Assembly (NCBI GenBank): GCA_014904845.1
Contig: MU119238.1
Coordinates: forward strand, 1-64,000
Direction of reading: 5' to 3'
DNA from: Acephala macrosclerotiorum
Taxonomy: Eukaryota; Ascomycota; Leotiomycetes; Helotiales; Mollisiaceae
DNA length: 64,000 nucleotides
Both the position numbers and the translations under genes were made by a program. Under the pieces are notes generated by a model. That model did not search any database and was not told the DNA's origin. It saw only the letters and a list, made by a program, of their open reading frames with translations. Of this stretch, positions 56,923 through 64,000 are shown piece by piece (position 1 is the stretch's first letter; every line of letters begins with the position of its first letter).

Positions 56923-57930
56923 CTACGAAGTGGAGAGATCTCGAGGAGTTATAGTCGAATCCAACTTCGTAAACTGACCACTCAGAGGGAACCCTGGAGA
57001 GTGCGTAGAGCTCAGCACCACCTCCGACAATTCCTTGTTGATCCTGTCGCTGAGATGGTTCAGGTCCCTCTTCACATGTTCGATGAATGCCTTGATGTTT
57101 CGTTGCATCTCTTCTGGCGTGAACCCCAGTTGTCCAATAGCCATCCTCACCACTCCTAGCTTCTCTCTGTACTCTGCACCACCGATCAAATCCTTCAATA
57201 CAGCAGCTGGATCCTTGACGACGGTTCCCAATTTCGTGCTCGGCATCAGCTGTCGAGGTCCAAGGACTCTTCCCATTCCTGCCTTGTTCATTTTGTCCAA
57301 CGAGTCCGTCTGGCATAAGCATCTGTCGAACTCAATCCTTCCATCCTTCACAGCCTCAAAAATATCATCTTCTCCAACTAAAGAAGCGCCTGCAGCTAGG
57401 GCATCCTTCGCATATTTCGAATCTGGCGGACAGATGACACATATCCTGAGATCTGTTTTTACTGGATGTGGAAGTCGTAATCGATTTCGTACAACAGGCC
57501 CGTTCTTCTGCGACTTGAGCTTAAGGGCCATCTCGTATTTAGCACCAGTTGGCTTCTGACCGACTTCAAAAGCTCTGATGTACCTTCTTGATGTTAGAGA
57601 AGCTTCAAACTAGGCGCACAAGACCTACCGCATAGCTTCCAGGAGAGTAAATTGTTCAAGGTCCCGTTGATCATATTGAATGTATGCCGTCCGGGCCTTC
57701 TTCTTCTTCTTATTAACCTCAACTCCCTTCTTCTTATTCTTCTGCGGATTCGTGGACGCTTTCTTCAAAAGCTTAGAAGCCTTCGACTCCATCGGGGGTG
57801 CATTTGCACCGCGAGCTGCGACCGCGGCAGTCGTGCTAAGAGATCTCGTCGTGATGCTCGCCAGAGTTGGTCTAGTCGAATATAGACATATCCTGCTCAA
57901 TTGAGCAAGGCAAGGCCTAGCGGTCGACAT
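56923..57930 (-). CDS. MRPL1: Mitochondrial large-subunit ribosomal protein uL1m
   Basis: Two exons, 57930-57629 and 57574-56923 (317 aa). The targeting peptide is MSTARPCLAQLSRICLYSTRP. A Lys-rich stretch (NPQKNKKKGVEVNKKKKKAR) precedes AYIQYDQRDLEQFTLLEAMR joined to AFEVGQKPTGAKYEMALKL. The L1 core follows with ICVICPPDSKYAKDALAAGA, LVGEDDIFEAVKDGRIEFDR and the hallmark GRVLGPRQLMPSTKLGTVV (family GPRGLMPNPKxGTV). L1 forms the mobile stalk at the tRNA exit site. The start at 57930 was preferred to an in-frame extension to 58080 because it gives a proper targeting peptide. It is divergent from the GluRS gene across about 170 bp. Confidence 0.93.
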
Positions 57931-58100
57931 TTCGTAGTGTGATGTCGCGTCGAGCTGATGTTGAAAGCCCAGAAAATCGAGACTTTGATCACGCTCCTGA
58001 ATGGCCCGTGCACGGCGTTCTGACTCTTCAAATCCCCCCACCAAGTAAATAAATTCTGCCCCTCCTTCTTCAACTTTCAATTACTCATACCACAATCAAA

Positions 58101-60049
58101 ATGAAGACCGCAGAACTGTCGCAGTTTGCGGCAGATCTGGCAGCAGATGCCTCCAAAGACAAACCAGATTTCAAATCTATTGAGCCAAAGCTTATTGATC
58201 TCGACAAGCACCTCACCCTGCGAACCTACATCGACGGTTACTCGATTGGTGAACTCGACACGAAGATTTGGGTGACGATACGAACGAGCAAACTTGCCTT
58301 TGCTTTCGTAAGGAAGGGAAGCCTAGCAAATTTGTCAAGGTGGTTCACCTACATCGAACAAACCCACCCAGAGATCCAGGAGGAGATCAAGGCCAAGGAT
58401 GAAGCTGAGAAGGCAAAGAAGGCGAGCTTGAGCAAGGCGGGTGCAAGTTATAACATGGCTCTGCAAGACGTCGAGAAGGGTGTTGTCACCAGATTCCCAC
58501 CTGAGCCATCGTATATCACCCACTTCAGAGCGCTTTGGTGTCAGGGCTAACTTGAAACAGAGGATATCTGCACATTGGACATATCAAAGCTGCTCTCCTG
58601 AACGACTACTTCGCACACGAACTCTACAAGGGAACATTACTCCTTCGATTCGACGATACAAACCCCTCGAAAGAGAAGCAGGAATTCCAAGATTCGATCA
58701 TCGAGGATCTCAGACTTGTTGGTATCAAGCCAGACAAGACGAGTTATACCAGCGACTACCTCCAGGTTCTGTACGAATACTGTATTCGAATGATCAAAGA
58801 GGGACACGCCTACGCAGATGATACAGACCAGGAGACCATGCGGCACAACAGAATGGAGGGTATTGCCAGCAAGAACCGTGAGAAGAGCGTCGAAGATAAC
58901 CTTGCTGTTTTCGAGCAGATGAAGGAGGGAACCGAGGTCGGACTGAAGAACTGTATTCGAGCGAAGATGTCTGTCGACAACCCAAACAAGGCTATGCGTG
59001 ATCCAGTCATCTACCGCTGCAATGTGGACACTCCTCATCACCGAACAGGCACGGCATGGAAGATGTATCCCACATATGACTTTGCTTGTCCAATCGTGGA
59101 TTCCTTAGAAGGTGTCACACATGCCCTGAGAACAACTGAGTACACCGACCGCAATCCCCAATACCAATGGTTCCTCGATACCTTGAAGCTTCGTCAAGTC
59201 CATATGTGGGATTTCGCGAGAATGAACTTCATCCGAACTGTGCTATCGAAGCGCAAGTTGACAAAGTTGGTGGATGCGGGAGTTGTGTGGGGCTGGGATG
59301 ATCCGCGTATGCCTACTATTCGCGGTGTACGAAGACACGGTATGACGATTGGAGCTCTGCGGGACTTTATTCTCAAGCAAGGTCCTAGTCGAAATATCGT
59401 GACTATGGACTGGACAAATTTCTGGGCATCGAACAAGAAGGAAATTGACCCGATTTCTCCAAGACATACTGCCGTTGAGATCAAGGATGCTGTCAAGGCG
59501 GTTGTTACCAATGGTCCAGAGAAGGCATACGCCGAGGACAAGCCCAAGCACGGCAAGAACCCAGCGGTGGGCATCAAGAAGGTTTCATTCAGCAAACGTC
59601 TCATTTTAGACCAGGAGGATGTCAAGCTGTTCAAGCAAGACGAGGAAATCACTTTGATGAACTGGGGTAACGCTATTGTCCGAAAGATTAACGGGTCGAA
59701 CCCTATCACCGACATCGAATTGGAGCTACACCTTGAAGGCGATGTCAAGAAGACCGAGAAGAAGGTGACTTGGCTATCGACTGATGGTCAAGATCTTGTC
59801 AAGGCCGAGGTATGGGAGTTTGACCATCTCTTCACCAAAGACAAGTTGGAGGAAGAGGACAACTGGGAGGACTTTGTCAACAAGGACTCAGCGGCAAAGA
59901 CTGAGCAACTTTGCGACTCAAATGTCACAGACTTGAAGGAAGATGATATCATCCAGCTCGAGAGAAAAGGATATTTTAGAGTAGATAAGGCGGCGAAGGA
60001 TGGTGCTGGGTTGGTGTTGTTTGGCATTCCTACGGGAAAGACTAAATAG
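58101..60049 (+). CDS. GUS1: Cytosolic glutamyl-tRNA synthetase
   Basis: Two exons, 58101-58510 and 58561-60049 (632 aa). The 50-bp intron (CTAAC branch, AACAG acceptor) falls just before the active site: TRFPPEPS joined to GYLHIGHIKAALL, which holds the class I HIGH motif (about residues 141-144). LLRFDDTNPSKEKQEF follows. The second signature is LSKRKL (about 364-369), the eukaryotic KMSKS equivalent. Residues 1-120 form a GST-like domain that in yeast binds Arc1. The C-terminal half is the beta-barrel anticodon-binding domain (VSFSKRLILDQEDVKLFKQDEEITLMNWGNAIV), typical of the archaeal/eukaryotic GlnRS-like branch. The enzyme charges tRNA-Glu in the cytosol. Confidence 0.96.
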
Positions 60050-60775
60050 AGAAAAGCGCTTTTCAGCTTTGATTTATGGTGGAGTAAGGGTTATGGCTCA
60101 TGAAATGGATTCTCAAGTGTGCGGTTTCCCTGTGTTTGTGGCTTCCTTATTCGGAATTGTGGTCGCTACCACCCTTCCTTTTTCTTGGACTTCATCATCT
60201 TCCTTCCCAAAAACACGTACTATTGACTTTAAATCGTTTCCAGATCTGGGTCAGTTTGATGTATGTTTAATTGTCTCTCTAAGGACTGTCGACGACTCGA
60301 CGAGGTTGCTGTCATCGCAGCATTTGCGCCTCGTTTGTCTCAACTTCCTATCATAGAATGTCTGCTAACGAATGAACAGATTACACCCGCCGCCACAGAT
60401 CTTGATTCATCTCGATAAGGTCCGTGTCTTAAGTCTGCACACAGCACGAGACCACCTTCCGGAGTGTAAATCATAATGACCAACATGTCCCTACATATTC
60501 TAAGCTCTACCGACAAAGCCCGTCTAATTCTCAATCGAGGAGCATGGAACCATCACCTGTCATTCGCCTACATGCTTCGTTATAGAGTACCTCGATTCAT
60601 TTCCTCATTATGGGCGGCTTTGGAAAGGCAGTTTCTCAAAATGTCGCCAATTAAACATAAGCCACGTTCAACCATATCAACTGCTTGAGGTTCCCCTTGG
60701 TTTCGTCTTCAACATCCCGATTAGCCGCACCTTCTACAACCCATTATTCCTCATCCAGAACGTCTCAAACCGAAG
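60050..60775. other. Intergenic, no supported gene
   Basis: 726 bp between GluRS and the HET remnant. Short open frames without domains. The left part should hold the GluRS 3' untranslated region. Confidence 0.35.
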
Positions 60776-61302
60776 ATGGGTAGATCAACGTTCACATATG
60801 ATGGCCTTGATCAACGACAGCGTGAGATCAGGCTCAGTTATGTCACCCCGCCAACAAAAAGGCCGGCACAGATGTCACTAGCTATGTCATACTTGAATGC
60901 GATATGAAGCATTCTTCGTTGGATGCAAACGAGCCATATCAAGCATTGTCCTACGTTTGGGGAGACAACACCAAGAACAGGGCAATAAGGGTTAATGACT
61001 GCTATCTTCGCATCACGAGGAATCTTTTTGAGGCTTTGCTACAACTGAGGGTCGCCTCTGAAGATGCTACCGTTAGAGCTGGAACGATGAGCTGGATTTG
61101 GATTGATGCCATTTGCACATATTTGGATCGGACTGGAAGGAAAGACTTCAGAAAGTTGAGATTGGATCCTCAGTTTTGTGTGGTGTTTGGTTCTACATAT
61201 TTAGCGTGCCAGACCGGTAAAACTTACCCTCTGGCTTTTAGGATGGAAATCTATCAATACATCGATTTCTACCCTTCATCTCACAACCCCCCCTTCGCGT
61301 AG
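60776..61302 (+). pseudogene. HET-domain gene remnant (5' part only, frameshifted)
   Basis: Begins FTYDGLDQRQREIRLSYVTPPT, a typical N-terminus of HET (heterokaryon incompatibility) proteins. The frame then shifts by one base near 60850 and continues as AGTDVTSYVILECDM and NEPYQALSYVWGD, the first HET-domain block. VNDCYLRITRNLFEALLQLR and WIWIDAIC, the second block, follow. The next conserved stretch (INQ.D..ER..QV) is missing and unrelated sequence follows to the stop at 61300-61302. The gene is therefore both frameshifted and cut short. HET domains trigger cell death on fusion of incompatible hyphae. It faces the intact HET gene, 90 bp away. Confidence 0.75.
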
Positions 61303-61392
61303 TCTTGCCGGTCGTTCGTCTCAAGATGACCACGAATCCTTGTTCTCTACCTGCGCGTATATCGCTTCCACCGAATTATGTTAGAGGATCCA

Positions 61393-63536
61393 TCAAATAA
61401 TAGTTAGTGTCTTTTTCGGTATGTTCATCCGCCACTGGGTATATCGGTCCAAACATTTCGATTTGTCCGCTTCCAGATCCACAGTTGGCGCTTCATTTAT
61501 GCCCTTTGTCAGCCTTAAGAAAATGGAGAAAAGCCCCCATCGAATATAGGTTCCATTTCCTAACTGCCGCAAGAACAACCCCGACATTTTGCTTCTCTTA
61601 TAGTCCCAGCATACGCAGAGAAACCAAAGAGGAATCTCGCCCTCTTGGCCTTCGTCCAGTATGGCATCCAGATAGAGGGCACGCCAGGCTGCCTCGACGT
61701 AACGATCCTCTAGTCCGTCAATAAGAACAGAACTCTTGTCAGGGCCAGCGCTATTTCGACTATGTACATAGCGCGCCGAAAGTACTCGCCCACAAACCGT
61801 GAGAGTGCCGGATTTCACAGACCCATACCAGGCCAGTTGATTCACAGGCTCGATTTGACAATCAAGAATTCGAAAGCCCTCGTCCTGAAAACTATGATTG
61901 GTAGAGATAAAGCCAATCTTGCCGTCAGGAATTGAAGCCCAGGACCACGAAGGTGCAAAGTACCCCGGCAGTCGCTTCCACTGTCGACCCTCCTCATTAT
62001 GCCACACGAGACTATGCCAAAGATCTTTTCTCCAGCCTCCAGCTACGTAGTCATCTTCAACTTGGACGCTCATTCGCTCGGCAATGCCCGCTAGTGCTGG
62101 AAGTCTGTCGTGAAAGTAAGTCAACGTCCCTTTCATGTATTCTTGGACGATTTCAGTCCAGACGATGTTCAAAAATCTACGTCGGTCCTCAGGGTTCTTA
62201 ATGGACTTCGTAGTTGCAGGACTCCCAGGGCCGAGTATCAACTCCCGAAATTTGAGTCTACTCCAAACTGAAGTCGGGGGAGACGAGAACCCGTCCGTAG
62301 GGTGTTCTGAGTCATGGCAGATCCAGGTCGTTCCCATCTGCCCATAATCGAGAATGCGTGGAGAAAGTATGAACTCTTGAAAAGCCCATCCGCGCATTCT
62401 AAGTGGATCGATATACGCCATTGAAGCGTCTTCCTCAATAGCAATGACTGAGCCGGTTTGGCCATCTTTACTTCGATACGAGAGCTGAAATCCCATGTTC
62501 GACTTTGCGGACCCGAATGGAAAACGTGGATGCAGGAAGCCATCGTTAACGCTCTTTGCCCTGCTGGCCATTATGGCGACGGAAGAGTTTTGGTAGATGC
62601 CAGCCATGCGCCCGATCTCGATAGCCTTATCTTCAATGTCGTCCTGTATAATACAGAGAGAGTCCACCCAAAGATACTTGAGTCCTAGTTCACGAGCTAC
62701 GCGGACAGCATCTTGCAGCGTTTGGGGTAGAGTGTCCTGAAGAATGGTCCACCCACCGAGCCTCTCTCGGGATTTGGTCAGATTGACTCGTTGCGGGCCA
62801 CCCCAGCAGTATGATAAGACTGCGTATGGAGCAGGGGAAAGCTTCTCTCGGATGTAAATACTTGAGTCGAGGTCCGAAATTTCAAGAACCCTGGTCGGCA
62901 TGAAGCTTCCAAGTGGCCTTGGGCAAGAACGGTGGCTCTCCAAACAGTCCCTCATCCACTTCCTAGCGAGGCTAAAGGACTCTTCAGACGCAACGTTGAG
63001 ATTTGGCGGCCGCTGGGTCACTTCGTGGGCTAAAGGGCTCTCTAGAAATAGCAAATAATGTTAGTAAAGTGTTAGTGGAATGAAATTTAGCATTATACTG
63101 ATTTAATCATCGAGCTATCAAATCGCTTTCAAACCAAGACATCGTCCGTGCAAGATTGACTGATTGAGTAATGAAATCTAGGCATCTCACCTTCGTATAC
63201 CATACAGGTGAAGTGGGCATACCGTTGCTGTCTACTCGGAAGCCCGATGATGAGGGAATTAGAATATTCCTCGTACATATCCGGGGGATAACGAGCGACA
63301 AGAGCATCTCTTGAGAAGTCATTGTCCTCAGGCGCAATCCTATCAAAGACATACTTAGCAAAGCTGCAGCCGGCCTTGGATAGATTCTCTAGGTCTTTCA
63401 AAGTGGCCTGCTTCTCAGATGGGCTCCATATTCTCCGAAAACCCGGGGGTATTTCGTTGTTCGGCTCATTATCTTTGCTATCAATAAGAAACCTCGTCTG
63501 GCAATGGATACAAGAGTGAAGAATTGCACTCGACAT
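61393..63536 (-). CDS. HET-domain (heterokaryon incompatibility) protein
   Basis: Two exons, 63536-63191 and 63041-61393, with a 149-bp intron (GTGAGA...TCTAG). The product is 664 aa. The N-terminal region has a C-x2-C pair (HSCIHCQTRF). The joint gives SPLAHEVTQRPPN and SFSLARKWMRDCLESHRSC, the usual lead-in to the domain. HET blocks: YAVLSYCWGG, LPQTLQDAVRVARELGLKYLWVDSLCIIQDD, EIGRMAGIYQNSSVAIMAS and RGWAFQEFILSPRILDYG. The C-terminal part contains APSWSWASIPDGKI and a Cys-rich stretch (LWFLCVCWDY). HET proteins take part in allorecognition and programmed cell death between unlike individuals; which locus this one answers is unknown. Its start is about 150 bp from the AT-rich end. Confidence 0.9.
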
Positions 63537-64000
63537 TTCAAAATTTAAGATTAATAGCCAATCTTATTACCAAGAGTGCGATTCTTTTGGAATTACACTC
63601 TTGCACTTGAGGTGTGGGCGGACTGGAAGGGGGCCTGACCGCCTACCCAATTAGGCATTCTGCCATTGCTACCCGTATTCGAAATTACGACTTATATTTT
63701 AATTGTAATTATAAACTTAAAAATTGAATAAATTATTCGAATTCAAAATATATAATAAAATCAATTAAATATTATTTAAATAGTTGTTTAATAAAAACTT
63801 TATAATTAAATTAAAATTATATTATAATTTATAATCGTTTATATATATTTTTATTTTAAATATTAAATATTTTTATAATTTTTATTAATTAAATTAATTA
63901 TAATAATTTAATATAAAAAACGAAAATTAAAAAAAAAATTTAATATAATTTTTAATTAAATATTACGAAAATAAATAAATATATATAATATAAATAAAAA
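63537..64000. repeat. AT-rich block at the window end
   Basis: From about 63690 the sequence is almost only A and T (for example 5 G/C in the 60 bases 63781-63840), with no open frame or recognisable element. The 63537-63690 part is normal sequence upstream of the HET gene. This looks like the edge of an AT isochore of RIP-degraded repeats; the rest lies outside the window. Confidence 0.6.

Overview
This window is nuclear DNA of a filamentous ascomycete (Pezizomycotina). The evidence is short introns (about 43-150 bp) with GT-AG ends and CTRAY-type branch sites, short intergenic gaps, and families typical of this group: HapX, HET, DUF3433, 2EXR, DUF3431, Cyk3 and LCL2. A leotiomycete-like genome is a guess only. 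All exon joins were worked out by hand from splice signals and reading-frame phase.

Layout. 0-8 kb: the 3' end of an unidentified gene, YIH1 (Gcn2 regulator), a large DUF3433 membrane protein, a GNAT acetyltransferase and a broken SnoaL-like gene. 8.9-20.6 kb: TRA1, the giant pseudokinase scaffold of SAGA/NuA4. 21.9-28.1 kb: nicotianamine synthase, a dead SDR gene, a small SAP-domain protein and an MFS sugar transporter. 29.5-36 kb: a Sid1/SepL-like germinal-centre kinase and CYK3, divergently transcribed. 36.9-46 kb: a second dead SDR gene, a 285-bp MITE with TTA target duplication, a transporter-DUF3431 fusion gene containing a 6-nt microexon, an NmrA-like gene and a dead 2EXR gene. 46.3-60 kb: a second DUF3433 gene, then a dense housekeeping block (bL27m, LCL2, secreted RNase T2, HapX, COG2, uL1m, cytosolic GluRS). 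60.7-64 kb: a HET gene remnant, an intact HET gene and an extremely AT-rich end.

Themes. (1) Conserved genes alternate with small accessory islands holding decayed genes; most of their internal stops can be explained by C-to-T change at CpA, the footprint of RIP-like mutation. (2) Two metal-homeostasis genes are present (nicotianamine synthase and HapX), and the hapX upstream region carries a perfect SreA-type site. (3) A kinase that resembles the septation-initiation type and the cytokinesis protein Cyk3 share an 832-bp divergent promoter. No CRISPR array, rRNA, tRNA or prokaryotic operon was recognised.
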